Below are positions 55,014-63,446 of a stretch of DNA of 64,000 nt, in pieces (position 1 is the first letter of the stretch; each line of letters opens with the position of its first letter). The notes under the pieces were generated by a model. The model searched no databases, was not told the DNA's origin, and was given only the letters and a program-made list of their open reading frames with translations. The DNA is from Streptomyces naganishii JCM 4654. Its GTDB lineage: Bacteria; Actinomycetota; Actinomycetes; Streptomycetales; Streptomycetaceae. The position numbers and the translations under genes are program-made. The stretch covers positions 310,001 through 374,000 of the forward strand of contig NZ_BMVF01000004.1 in the NCBI RefSeq assembly GCF_014650575.1, read 5' to 3'.

Positions 55014-55937
55014 ATGTCCGAGAACACGAACACGACGCCCTCCTCCGAACTCACCTCCCAGTACATCGCCCAGGTCACCGGTGACCTCGAGGCCAACGTC
55101 AAGGAACAGGAACGTATCGGCGTCGAAATCGCCGCGCTGCAGGAGCAGTTGACGTCGCTGCGACGCGACCACGCGCTGCTGGTGAGCATGCAGCAGGCGC
55201 TGGGCATCGCCACGCCGTCCACCGCGCCCGCGACGACCGCCCCTCCGGCTCCCGCCCTTCCGGAGTCCGCGCCGGCGCCGGTGCCCGCGCCGCGCGGTAA
55301 GGCCTCCGCGAAGAAGTCCGCCGCCGCGCCCAAGGCCGTCCGGGCCACGAAGCGGGCCGCGAGCGGAGGAACGGCGACTGCCAAGCCGGCCGAACCCGCG
55401 GCCGACGCGGTCACCAAGCTCACCGGGAAGAGCACGGGCAGGAGCGCGGACAAGAACACGGGCAAGAGCGCGGACAAGACCACAGCCACGAGCACAGCCA
55501 GGACCGCGGCGAAGCCCACCACCAAGGCCCCCGCGAAGACCACCGCGAAGACCGCCGCCAAGACCACCGCCAAGACCACGGCCAAGGCGGGCAAGGCCGC
55601 TGGGGCGGGCGGGAGCCGGGCCGGGCAGCCCACGCTCGTGGAGCTGGTGCGCGCGCACCTGTCCGCGCAGACCGAGCCGCGCTCGGCCGCGGAGGTGACG
55701 ACCGCGCTCGGGCAGGCGCACCCCGACCGCAGGATCCAGAACACGGTCGTGCGCACCACCCTCGAAGGACTGGTCGCCCGGAACCAGGCCCAGCGCAGCA
55801 AGCAGGGCACCTCCGTCTTCTACACCGTCGCCGGGGGCGGCCAGGCGGCGGCCCAGCCGGCGCCCTCGGACGCCGCCGGGTCTCCCGCCTCGACGCCGGC
55901 CGGGGCCACTGCCGCCACCGAGGAGACCGCCGGCTGA
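55014..55937 (+). CDS. Coiled-coil protein with histone-H1-like middle and C-terminal winged helix
   Basis: A 307-residue protein in three parts. Residues 1-65 form a coiled coil (DLEANVKEQERIGVEIAALQ, LTSLRRDHALLVSM). Residues about 90-205 are a Lys/Ala/Thr/Pro-rich stretch made of AKTTAK-type repeats, like the tail of histone H1 or AlgP/HctB proteins. Residues about 208-275 form a winged helix (TLVELVRAHLSAQTEPRSAA, QNTVVRTTLEGLVARNQAQR, SVFYTVAG). A tail rich in Ala/Pro follows. It is probably a DNA-binding, nucleoid-associated or regulatory protein. GAAAGG lies eight bases before the ATG; TACTAT (54976-54981) may be its -10. Confidence 0.8.
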   Translation: MSENTNTTPSSELTSQYIAQVTGDLEANVKEQERIGVEIAALQEQLTSLRRDHALLVSMQQALGIATPSTAPATTAPPAPALPESAPAPVPAPRGKASAKKSAAAPKAVRATKRAASGGTATAKPAEPAADAVTKLTGKSTGRSADKNTGKSADKTTATSTARTAAKPTTKAPAKTTAKTAAKTTAKTTAKAGKAAGAGGSRAGQPTLVELVRAHLSAQTEPRSAAEVTTALGQAHPDRRIQNTVVRTTLEGLVARNQAQRSKQGTSVFYTVAGGGQAAAQPAPSDAAGSPASTPAGATAATEETAG

Positions 55938-55989
55938 CACCGGGGGGGCCGGCACCCCGCGCCCCCTTCCGCTCCCTCTCCGCACCCAA

Positions 55990-56055
55990 GCCGCACACAC
56001 CCGTCGGCCGCACACACCCGCCGCAGGACACACGCGTCGCCGGACACACCCCGCG
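55990..56055. repeat. Four degenerate 16-17-bp tandem units
   Basis: Units at 55990-56006, 56007-56023, 56024-56039 and 56040-56055. The first two share GCCGCACACACCCG exactly; all contain a CACAC core followed by CG-rich bases. It lies between the H1-like gene and the GCS2-type ligase gene, about 145 bp before the latter. Confidence 0.75.
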
Positions 56056-56200
56056 ACCGGCCGGGGACGCTGTGCCGTCGGAGGCCTGCGTGATGCTTGC
56101 GCACTCGCCGAACGGGAACCCGGACGTCCCCGGAGCTGCGCGGTTTCCCCGCGGAGGCCCGAACGCGGCGGCCGGGTGACCGAGACGGCAAGGGGAAGAC

Positions 56201-57367
56201 GTGACGTTGCGCATCGGGGCAGAGGAAGAGTTCCACGTGCTGGACGTGGAGAGCGGCCGGCTGGTGCCACGCGCCCGCGCCGTGCTCGACCGGCTCGGCA
56301 GACCCGGCTTCACGACCGAGCTCCAGCAGTCGGTCGTGGAGAGCAACAGCGGGGTGCACGACACCCTCGAGGGCCTCTGCGCGGACCTGACCGGGGCGCG
56401 GCGGCGGCTGGACGCGGCCGCCTCCTCGCTGGGCCTGGCCGTGGTCGCCGCGGGCACCGTGCCGCTGGCACGGGTGAGTTCCCGCGACGTCACCGCCGGG
56501 CGCCGCTACCGGCACATGGTCGACGAGTACCGCAGGGTCGCCGACGAACAGCTCATCTGCAGCGCGCAGGTGCACGTCGACGTGCCCGACCGGGACACCG
56601 CCGTACGGGCCATGTGCCTGGTGTCGCCCTGGCTGCCGCCGCTGCTCGCGCTGTCCGCCAGTTCGCCGTTCTGGCTCGGCGCGGACACCGGGTACGCGAG
56701 CTGGCGGACCATGCTGTGGCAGCGCTGGCCCACCGCGGGCCCGGCCGGCTGCTACTCCGGGGCCGCCGCCTACGACGCGGCCATCGGGGAGCTGATCCGC
56801 TCCGGGGTCATCAGCGACACCGGGATGGTCTACTACGACGTACGGCCCAGCGGGCACCAGCGGACGCTCGAGCTGCGGATCTGCGACGCCTGTCCCCGGG
56901 TGGAGACGGTCGTGCTGGTCGCCGGGCTGTTCCGGGCCCTGGTCCGCGACGCGTGCGCCCGGCTGGCGCGCGGGGAGGGCCCGTCCTGCGGCGGCCACCA
57001 CGAGTGGCTGCGGGCCGCGTCCTGGCGGGCCGCCCGCTCCGGACTCGAAGGTCCCCTGGTCGATCCGGTCACCCGCCGTGCCGTCCCGGCGCGGGTGGCG
57101 CTGCTCGGCATGGCGGCCCGGCTGCGGCCGGCGCTGGAGGCGTCCGGCGACTGGGAGACCGTCCACGAACTGCTGGACCAGGCGCTGGCCGAGGGCAGCG
57201 CGGCGCACCGCCTGCGCCGGGCTGCCGAGAGCGAGGACCTGCTCAGCAGCATCGCCCTGATGGCCGCCGAGACACGCGGCGCGCCCGCCCCGCGCGCCAC
57301 GGGACGCGCACGGGCCGCGCAGGCCCGCCACCGCACCCGTTCCCTAGTCGAGGGCACCGGCGCCTGA
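56201..57367 (+). CDS. GCS2-type carboxylate-amine ligase
   Basis: A 388-residue ATP-dependent ligase of the glutamate-cysteine ligase 2 (YbdK) family. It begins LRIGAEEEFHVLD (the metal-binding EEE box), then AGTVPLARVS, HVDVPDRDTAVRAMCLV, and the late VYYDVRPSGHQRTLELRICD. It would activate a carboxylate as acyl phosphate and join it to an amine, typically Glu gamma-carboxyl to an amino acid. The GTG start has AAGGGGAAGAC upstream. It is followed by a small peptide gene and an asparagine-synthetase-like gene, so its product may be their substrate. No glutathione-type synthetase (GshB) is adjacent. Confidence 0.9.
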   Translation: MTLRIGAEEEFHVLDVESGRLVPRARAVLDRLGRPGFTTELQQSVVESNSGVHDTLEGLCADLTGARRRLDAAASSLGLAVVAAGTVPLARVSSRDVTAGRRYRHMVDEYRRVADEQLICSAQVHVDVPDRDTAVRAMCLVSPWLPPLLALSASSPFWLGADTGYASWRTMLWQRWPTAGPAGCYSGAAAYDAAIGELIRSGVISDTGMVYYDVRPSGHQRTLELRICDACPRVETVVLVAGLFRALVRDACARLARGEGPSCGGHHEWLRAASWRAARSGLEGPLVDPVTRRAVPARVALLGMAARLRPALEASGDWETVHELLDQALAEGSAAHRLRRAAESEDLLSSIALMAAETRGAPAPRATGRARAAQARHRTRSLVEGTGA

Positions 57368-57433
57368 GCCGCGCCGGGCGATCCGGCCGCCAAGGGCCGG
57401 GCATCCGATCCCAACCCCAGGAGCCGACACCAC

Positions 57434-57619
57434 ATGTGCCACGCGACCAACACGTTCACCACCGCCGTCACCGCGAACGCCGACCCCGCCGTCCCCACGA
57501 CCGCCGACCCCGCCGTCGCCCCGGACATGGGTGCTCCCGTGTCCGTGTGCGCGAAGGGCGCCCCGGACCGCGGGCTGCCGCCCGGTGCGCCGGTCCCCGG
57601 GGAAGGGAGGTCCGCCTGA
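57434..57619 (+). CDS. 61-residue peptide coupled to the amidotransferase
   Basis: AGGAG about ten bases before the ATG at 57434 and strong codon bias (nearly all third bases G/C) support a real gene. The stop TGA overlaps the next ATG as TGATG, so both are translated in a chain. The sequence starts MCHATNTFTTAVTANAD, repeats ADPAV twice, and has a second Cys (VSVCAKGAPD) before a Gly/Pro-rich end (GLPPGAPVPGEG). It has no signal peptide, membrane helix or known domain. It could be a precursor peptide for its neighbours, a small subunit, or simply a translational leader. Confidence 0.6.
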   Translation: MCHATNTFTTAVTANADPAVPTTADPAVAPDMGAPVSVCAKGAPDRGLPPGAPVPGEGRSA

Positions 57620-59403
57620 TGTGCGGGCTGAGCGGCGAGGTCCGCTTCGACGGCCGGCTGCCGGACCTGGCCGCGGTGGAGCGCATGACCGACCGGCTGG
57701 CGCCCCGGGGGCCGGACGGCCGCGGGCTGTGGTCGCAGGGGTGTGTCGCCCTCGGCCACCGCCGGCTGAAGATCATCGACCTGTCGGAGAGCGGCGCGCA
57801 GCCGATGGCCGACCCCCGGGCCCGGCTCGCCGGCGTCTTCAACGGGTGTGTCTACAACTACCGTGAGCTGCGACGGGAGTTGACCAACCTCGGTCATCGT
57901 TTCTTCTCCCACTCCGACACCGAGGTGGTGCTCGCCGCGTACCGGGAGTGGGGCACCGCCTGCGTCGAGCGCTTCCACGGCATGTTCGCCTTCGTGATCG
58001 CCGAGCAGGACACCGGGCGGGTGGTCCTGGCCCGCGACCGGCTCGGCATCAAGCCGCTCTACCTCGCCGAGACCCCCGGCCGGCTCCGGTTCGCCTCCTC
58101 GCTGCCCGCGCTGCTGGCGGCCGGCGGTGTGGACACCTCCATCGACCCGGTCGCGCTGCACCACTACCTCAGCTGGCACGCCACCGTGCCGGCGCCGCGC
58201 ACGGTCCTCAACGGCGTGCGCAAGCTCCCGCCGGCCACCGTGAGGGTGGTCGAGCCGGACGGCACGCACCACGACCACCGCTACTGGCAGCCGGAGTACA
58301 CCCGGCGCCCCGAGCACGCGGGTCTCTCGGCGGAGGACTGGACGGACGCCGTGCTCGACGCGCTGCGTACGGCGGTGCGGCGGCGGATGGTGGCCGACGT
58401 GCCGGTGGGCGTACTGCTGTCGGGCGGCCTGGACTCCAGCCTGATCGTGGCGCTGCTGGCCGACGAGGGGCAGAGCGACCTCGCCACCTTCAGCGTGGGC
58501 TTCGAGTCGGAGGGTGGCGAGGAGGGCGACGAGTTCCACTACTCGGACCTGGTGGCACGGCACTTCGGCACCGAACACCATCAGCTGCTCGTGCCCTCCG
58601 ACCGGGTCTCGCGGGCGCTGGACGGGGCCGTGGAGGCCATGAGCGAGCCGATGATCAGCCACGACGTGGTCGCCTTCCACCTGCTGTCGGAGCAGGTGGC
58701 CAAGGAGGTCAAGGTCGTGCAGAGCGGCCAGGGCGCGGACGAGGTGTTCGCGGGCTACCACTGGTACCCGGACATGGCCCGCGTGCCCCGGGCGCAGGCC
58801 GCCGGCGCGTACGCCGAGACGTACTTCGACCGTCCGCACGCCGACCTCGCGCACATGCTGGAACCGGACGTGCTGCCCGCGCACGACGTCTCCGGCGACT
58901 TCGTGCGGGCGCACATGGCGGTGCCGGGCGCGCAGACCGCGCTGGACGCGGATCTGCGGCTCGACACGCACGTGATGATGATCGACGACCCGGTCAAGCG
59001 GGTCGACAACATGACGATGGACTGGGGTCTGGAGGCGCGGGTGCCCTTCCTCGACCACCAGTTGGTCGAGCTGGCGGCCGCGTGCCCTCCGGAGCTCAAG
59101 CTCGCGGACGGCGGCAAGGGCGTGCTGAAGGCGGCGGGCCGCAAGGTGCTGCCGCGCGAGGTCGTGGACCGGCCCAAGGGCTACTTCCCCGTGCCCGCGA
59201 TCAAGCACATGGCCGGGCCGGTGCTGCAACGGGTCCGCGAGGCCCTGTCCGCCCCGGAGGCCCGGGCCCGCGGCATCTTCCGCCGCACCTACGTCGACGA
59301 GCTGCTGGCGGCGCCCGACGCGCATCGCACCAAGCGCGGGGCGAACGCCTTGTGGCAGGTTGCATTGCTGGAGATATGGCTGCAGACCCACGAGATCACC
59401 TGA
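57619..59403 (+). CDS. Asparagine-synthetase-like amidotransferase, NAGGN type
   Basis: A 594-residue two-domain enzyme. The N-terminal class II glutaminase begins MCGLSGEVRF with the nucleophile Cys2, then DRLAPRGPDGRG, GHRRLKIIDLSESGAQPM, FNGCVYNYRELR and HSDTEVVLAAY, which are intact. The C-terminal synthetase domain has the PP-loop LLSGGLDSSL (residues 267-276) and GADEVFAGYHWYPDMARV. The wording of these blocks fits the N-acetylglutaminylglutamine amidotransferases, which make the last step of the osmolyte NAGGN. The true substrate here is unsure because the usual NAGGN synthetase is absent from the neighbourhood. It overlaps both neighbours. Confidence 0.9.
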   Translation: MCGLSGEVRFDGRLPDLAAVERMTDRLAPRGPDGRGLWSQGCVALGHRRLKIIDLSESGAQPMADPRARLAGVFNGCVYNYRELRRELTNLGHRFFSHSDTEVVLAAYREWGTACVERFHGMFAFVIAEQDTGRVVLARDRLGIKPLYLAETPGRLRFASSLPALLAAGGVDTSIDPVALHHYLSWHATVPAPRTVLNGVRKLPPATVRVVEPDGTHHDHRYWQPEYTRRPEHAGLSAEDWTDAVLDALRTAVRRRMVADVPVGVLLSGGLDSSLIVALLADEGQSDLATFSVGFESEGGEEGDEFHYSDLVARHFGTEHHQLLVPSDRVSRALDGAVEAMSEPMISHDVVAFHLLSEQVAKEVKVVQSGQGADEVFAGYHWYPDMARVPRAQAAGAYAETYFDRPHADLAHMLEPDVLPAHDVSGDFVRAHMAVPGAQTALDADLRLDTHVMMIDDPVKRVDNMTMDWGLEARVPFLDHQLVELAAACPPELKLADGGKGVLKAAGRKVLPREVVDRPKGYFPVPAIKHMAGPVLQRVREALSAPEARARGIFRRTYVDELLAAPDAHRTKRGANALWQVALLEIWLQTHEIT

Positions 59404-62258
59404 CCCCCGCCCACACGCCCACGGACGCCACGGCCCCGGCCCACGCCCCCCGGCCCGCCCCCGGAGCCGCGTCCGGCGCGGACCGGGCCCGGCGGGCCGG
59501 CGCCGCGGACGGCACCACGCCCGCCCGGGCGGAACCGCCCGAGGCCGGAACAGGTGCGGCCGCGACGGACACGCGCGCGGACCGGGACGGCACCGACGCG
59601 CCCCCCGGCACGCCCCTCCGGGCGGAACCGCCCGAGGCCGGTTCGAGGGTGGCCTCGGCGGCCGGTGCGAAGGTGGCCGCAACGGACACGCGCGCGGTCC
59701 AGGGCGACACCGAGCAGCCCCCGGGCACGGCCGCCCGTGCGGAACCGCCCGCGGCCGATCCCAGCACGGGTGCGACGGACGCGCCGGCGGAGGATCTCGC
59801 AGGCACGGCGGCAGCCGCACCGGGCACGGCGGCCCGGGCGGAAGGCCCCGTGGTCGCGGCCGCAGCGGCACCGGTCCGGGCGGGCGCGGCTGCCGCACCG
59901 GCCCGGGCGGACGCGCCGGACGCGGCGGGCCGGGCGGACGAGTCGGCCGGCACCGTGGCCGCGCCGGGTACCGCCGAGGGGCTGGCGGACCGGGCTCGGC
60001 CGTTGCCCGGGCGGGACGTCGTGGACCGGGTGCGTGGCGTACGGGCCACCGAGCTTCCCGGCGGCGAGGGGCCGGTGACCGCGCAGCCGGCGCCCGAGCC
60101 GGTGTGGCTGCCGGACAACGCCGTGCCCCTGGACGCCGTGCCCCGGCTGCTCACCTCGCACGGCTGCTGGTACCCCTCGGCGGACCCCGGCGGCCGCAAC
60201 GCCGCCTTCATCTGCGACCGGGCCGGCGTGCCGCAGCTCTGGACGGGACCGGTCGACGGCGACGGCGTGCACCTGCTCGACGCCGAGCCGCATCCGGTGA
60301 CCGAGGTCGCCTGGTCACCGGACGGCCGCTGGATCGCGTACACCACCGCTCCCGGCGGCGGGGAGCACACACGCGTGCTGTGCGTACGGCCCGACGGCAC
60401 CGGCCGCCGGATCCTGGCGGGTGGCGAGCCCGGCAGCTCGGCCCACCTCGGCTGCTGGACGCGCGACGGTACGGCCCTCGCCGTGACCGTCGCCGAGGCT
60501 CCCGTGCCGGCCGCCCCTCAGCCGCCGGCCGCCGCGGAGCCCGGACCCGTCAGCGGCCGTACGGATGACGGCGGCTCGCCGTACGCCGGCTCCCCCGCCC
60601 CGCCCGCCGGGTCCCCCGCGCCCCACCCCGAGGGGTGGACGCACCGGGACGGACGCGCGACCCTGCTGGGCGTACCGCCCCGGGCGGCCCCGCCCGCCCC
60701 CGGTCCGGGCACCGGCGGCTCCCGTACCGCGGGCGGCGCCGAGCCCTCGCCCAGGACGCTGTCGGCGTACCTCGTCGACCCGGACGGCTCGGCCGCCCCG
60801 GTGCTCCTGGCGAGCGAACGGGAGGCCGCCACCCTGCGCGTGTGCGACCTGAGCCGGGACGGGCGGCTCGCCCTCCTGCGCCGGGGACCGCGAGGACGCC
60901 GTGAGGCGCTCGTGGTCCGGATGGCCGACCAGCGGGTGACCTGCTCGATGCCGGTCGCGGACGGAGACCCGTGGATCGGCGGTTTCTCCCACGACGGCCG
61001 TACGGTGTGGCTGCGCAGCGACCACGGGCGGGAGTTCGCCGCCCTGTACGCGGTCGGCCTCGGTCCGCGCGGGGCGCGGTACGGGCAGACGGTGGCCTCC
61101 CAACGCACCGGGGCCGGGCTGGAGTTGCTGGCCCTGGACCACAACGGCCGCGGCGCGGTGCTGTCCTGGAACATGCGCGGGGTCAGCGAGTTGGAGGTGG
61201 CGACCCTCCTCCCGGCCAGGCGCCCCGCGAGGATCCCCACCGCCGCCCCGGCCCCCGCCGGTCCCGGCCCCGCCGCCCCCGCGGTCATCGCCTCCCGTAC
61301 CGTCCCGCTGCCGCACGAGGTGGTGACGAGGGTGGCCGCCTCGGCGGACCCCGACGCACCGGTGGTGGCCCTGTCCGGGTCGCAGCGCCGTCCCGGCGTG
61401 TGGTGGCTCCCCCAGGGCGCCGCGCTGCGCACACCGTGGTCCTCGCGGGACGAGGACGTGGCCCCCGGCAGCCACCCGCCGGTGCGCCCGGTCCCCCTGC
61501 GTCCCACCGCCCGCGACGGACTCGCACTCGGCGGCTGGTACTACCGTGCGCCGGGCCGCTCCCCGGGGGCGCCCGCGCCCTGCGTCGTCCATCTGCACGG
61601 CGGCCCGGAGGAGCAGGAGCGGCCGGTGTTCGAGCCGCTGTTCCACGAGCTGCTCGGCCGGGGCCTGGACGTGTTCGCCCCGGACGTGCGCGGCTCCTCC
61701 GGGTACGGCCGTTCCTTCGTCGACGCCGACCTGGGCCGGGGCAGGTTCGCCGCCATCGACGACGTGGCCGACTGCGTGGCCCACGCGGTCCTCCAGGGCC
61801 TGGCCGATCCCCGCCGGCTGGCCGTGATGGGCCACTCCTACGGCGGCTACCTGACCCTGGCGAGCCTCGTCTGGCACCCGGACCTGTTCCGCACCGGCGT
61901 CGCGGTGTGCGGCATGTCGGACTTCGCGACGTTCTTCGCGGGCACCGAACCCTGGATCGCGCAGTCGGCGGCACACAAGTACGGGCACCCGGAGCGCGAC
62001 CGGGAACTGCTGCGGGAGCTGTCGCCGATGAGCCGGATCGACGAGCTGCGCGTCCCCGTACTGGCGGTGCACGGCGAGCACGACACCAACGTGCCGCCAG
62101 GCGAGTCGGAGCAGTTCGTGCGGGCCGCCCGGGAGCGCGGGGTGGAGGCGGCCATGCTGGTGCTGCGGGACGAGGGCCACTACTTCCGCCGCGCGGACAA
62201 CCGCCGCACCTTCCGCAGGGCCGCCGCCGACTGGATCCAGCGTCACCTGGGCGGTTGA
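59376..62258 (+). CDS. S9-family prolyl-oligopeptidase-type hydrolase with repeat-rich N-terminal extension
   Basis: A 960-residue reading. Residues about 1-245 form an Ala/Pro/Thr/Gly/Glu-rich extension with imperfect repeats. After it comes a WD-like beta-propeller (VTEVAWSPDGRWIAYTTAPG, FSHDGRTVWLRSDHG), then the alpha/beta-hydrolase domain with Ser821 (GHSYGGY), Asp903 (GEHDTN) and His935 (DEGHYF). The family hydrolyses peptide or amino-acyl bonds in the cytoplasm. The start at 59376 overlaps the amidotransferase by 28 bases and its GGAG is only two bases before the ATG, so the true start may be later; the propeller alone needs no residue before about 60100. Confidence 0.85.
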   Translation: MAADPRDHLTPAHTPTDATAPAHAPRPAPGAASGADRARRAGAADGTTPARAEPPEAGTGAAATDTRADRDGTDAPPGTPLRAEPPEAGSRVASAAGAKVAATDTRAVQGDTEQPPGTAARAEPPAADPSTGATDAPAEDLAGTAAAAPGTAARAEGPVVAAAAAPVRAGAAAAPARADAPDAAGRADESAGTVAAPGTAEGLADRARPLPGRDVVDRVRGVRATELPGGEGPVTAQPAPEPVWLPDNAVPLDAVPRLLTSHGCWYPSADPGGRNAAFICDRAGVPQLWTGPVDGDGVHLLDAEPHPVTEVAWSPDGRWIAYTTAPGGGEHTRVLCVRPDGTGRRILAGGEPGSSAHLGCWTRDGTALAVTVAEAPVPAAPQPPAAAEPGPVSGRTDDGGSPYAGSPAPPAGSPAPHPEGWTHRDGRATLLGVPPRAAPPAPGPGTGGSRTAGGAEPSPRTLSAYLVDPDGSAAPVLLASEREAATLRVCDLSRDGRLALLRRGPRGRREALVVRMADQRVTCSMPVADGDPWIGGFSHDGRTVWLRSDHGREFAALYAVGLGPRGARYGQTVASQRTGAGLELLALDHNGRGAVLSWNMRGVSELEVATLLPARRPARIPTAAPAPAGPGPAAPAVIASRTVPLPHEVVTRVAASADPDAPVVALSGSQRRPGVWWLPQGAALRTPWSSRDEDVAPGSHPPVRPVPLRPTARDGLALGGWYYRAPGRSPGAPAPCVVHLHGGPEEQERPVFEPLFHELLGRGLDVFAPDVRGSSGYGRSFVDADLGRGRFAAIDDVADCVAHAVLQGLADPRRLAVMGHSYGGYLTLASLVWHPDLFRTGVAVCGMSDFATFFAGTEPWIAQSAAHKYGHPERDRELLRELSPMSRIDELRVPVLAVHGEHDTNVPPGESEQFVRAARERGVEAAMLVLRDEGHYFRRADNRRTFRRAAADWIQRHLGG
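59526..59758 (+). repeat. In-frame imperfect repeats in the S9 gene
   Basis: CGGGCGGAACCGCCCGAGGC followed by CGG recurs at 59526-59548 and 59619-59641 (93 bases apart, 31 codons) and in altered form at 59736-59758. It encodes RAEPPEAG-type units, with an AATDTRA unit recurring between them. The spacing stays in frame, so the array is expressed as a protein linker. Confidence 0.8.
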
Positions 62259-62334
62259 GCGCCGGGGGGCGTTTCGGCGGGGCCCCGCCCGGCAACTCCT
62301 AAGTCCCGACCGCAGCACGCCCCGGGAGGTCACC

Positions 62335-62778
62335 ATGTGGAGGCGCGGCAAGCGCGACGACAACCCCAAGCGCGTGCGGCACCTCAGGCGCATCACCCGC
62401 ACCAGGCGCGCGCGGCCCGTCGAGCCGCTGCCCCTGGAGCTGTGCGACCTGTGCGCGGTGACCTTCCCCCGGGAAGAGGCGGTGCGCGGCTACGTCCCCG
62501 ACTCCTCCGCCGTCCACCGCACCAACGGCTGGTTCGACGGGCTGCGGCTGATCACCGCCTGCTGCGAGGAGCACTTCGCCGTCGTACGGGACCGCTACCG
62601 CGGCCGCCCCTTCGTGCAGGAGGAGCTCTGGGCCGCGAAGATCGACCGCGCCCTGACCTCGGGCACCCCGGTGCTCACCCTCACCCAGCTCGGCTGCCGC
62701 ACCGGACTGCACGAGCCGGAGATCCGGCGCGCCATCGCCTGGCACAACGAGCATCTGCACCAGGACCTGTGGCCCTGA
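62335..62778 (+). CDS. Small Cys-rich basic protein of unknown function
   Basis: A 147-residue protein. It has a very basic N-terminus (RRGKRDDNPKRVRHLRRITR), then LELCDLCAVTFPREEAVRGY and RLITACCEEHFAVVRDRY. CxxC and CC...H could bind zinc, a pattern seen in small DNA- or RNA-binding proteins. The C-terminal half is helical (IDRALTSGTPVLTLTQLGC). GGGAGGTCACC precedes the ATG, 77 bp after the S9 gene stop. Not recognised. Confidence 0.72.
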   Translation: MWRRGKRDDNPKRVRHLRRITRTRRARPVEPLPLELCDLCAVTFPREEAVRGYVPDSSAVHRTNGWFDGLRLITACCEEHFAVVRDRYRGRPFVQEELWAAKIDRALTSGTPVLTLTQLGCRTGLHEPEIRRAIAWHNEHLHQDLWP

Positions 62779-62787
62779 GCCGGGCGT

Positions 62788-63195
62788 TCAGCCCAGGGCC
62801 GTGAGCAGGTCCCGGCAGGCGCGCTCGCAGCGGCGGCATGCCTCCGCGCACACCGCGCAGTGCTCGTGCGTCCCGGCGTGCCCCTCGCACTCGGCGGCAC
62901 ACGCGGCGCAGGCCGCCGCGCAGGCCGCCAGCACGTCGCGGGTCACGTCGGCACCGTAACCGGTGTGCCGGGACAGGACGCGGGCCGTGGCGTCGCAGAT
63001 GTCGGCGCAGTCGAGATCCGTACGGACGCATCTGCGCAGCTCGGTCACCCTGTCCTCGGCCAGGCAGGCGTCGGCGCAGGCCGTGCAGGCCTGGACGCAG
63101 TCCAGGCACCGGTCGATGCACTCGGCCAGCGCCCGGCGCTCCGCCGCGCCGAGATCTCCGGGGTGGGCGTCGAGCATTTCCGCGGTCACGGTCAT
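62788..63195 (-). CDS. Four-helix copper-binding protein (Csp/DUF326 type)
   Basis: A 135-residue cytoplasmic protein. Cysteines sit along all helices: IDRCLDCVQACTACADACL, LRRCVRTDLDCADICD, AACAAACAACAAECEGHAG, EHCAVCAEACRRCERACRD. This is the arrangement of copper storage proteins, whose four-helix bundle binds many Cu(I) ions through Cys thiolates. No export signal, so it is of the cytosolic (Csp3-like) kind. CAGGAG lies upstream of the ATG. It converges on the preceding gene with a 9-bp gap. It is far from the other copper genes of the window, so a shared regulon is only a possibility. Confidence 0.9.
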   Translation of the reverse strand: MTVTAEMLDAHPGDLGAAERRALAECIDRCLDCVQACTACADACLAEDRVTELRRCVRTDLDCADICDATARVLSRHTGYGADVTRDVLAACAAACAACAAECEGHAGTHEHCAVCAEACRRCERACRDLLTALG

Positions 63196-63446
63196 CGGCT
63201 GCTCCTGGTCCTCGGTCCTTCATGGTCGTTCGGGGCGTCTGCGGGAGTTTCCTGCCGTACGGTCCCGAAACCGCGCCCTTCGCCGGACCACCCGCATGGC
63301 CGCCCCGCCGGATGCCCCGGCCACCGGGCCGATCATCACTCTTTCGGCGCCGACGGCGAGCGATCCCCGGGACGTCACGGCGCGACTGGTTGGCTGGACG
63401 GCGGACAACCGGACCGCCCCATCCAGTGACGAGGAGCGCCCCTGCC

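Noticed and set aside
55820..57331. A minus-strand frame opposite the GCS2 ligase and 16-17-bp repeats
   Set aside because: Composition follows the antisense pattern and the repeat array, with no domain.
57948..59375. Upstream extension of the S9 peptidase frame by 476 codons
   Set aside because: It overlaps the amidotransferase catalytic domain in another frame and shows shadow composition, so the start cannot be there.
56833..59898. A 1,021-codon minus-strand frame across the ligase and amidotransferase
   Set aside because: Antisense shadow with Arg/Pro/Gly composition; both plus-strand genes have intact catalytic motifs.
62276..62289. GGCGGGGCCCCGCC palindrome after the S9 gene as a terminator
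   Set aside because: It is a perfect palindrome without a loop, so it cannot form a normal hairpin in RNA; short GC palindromes are frequent here by chance.
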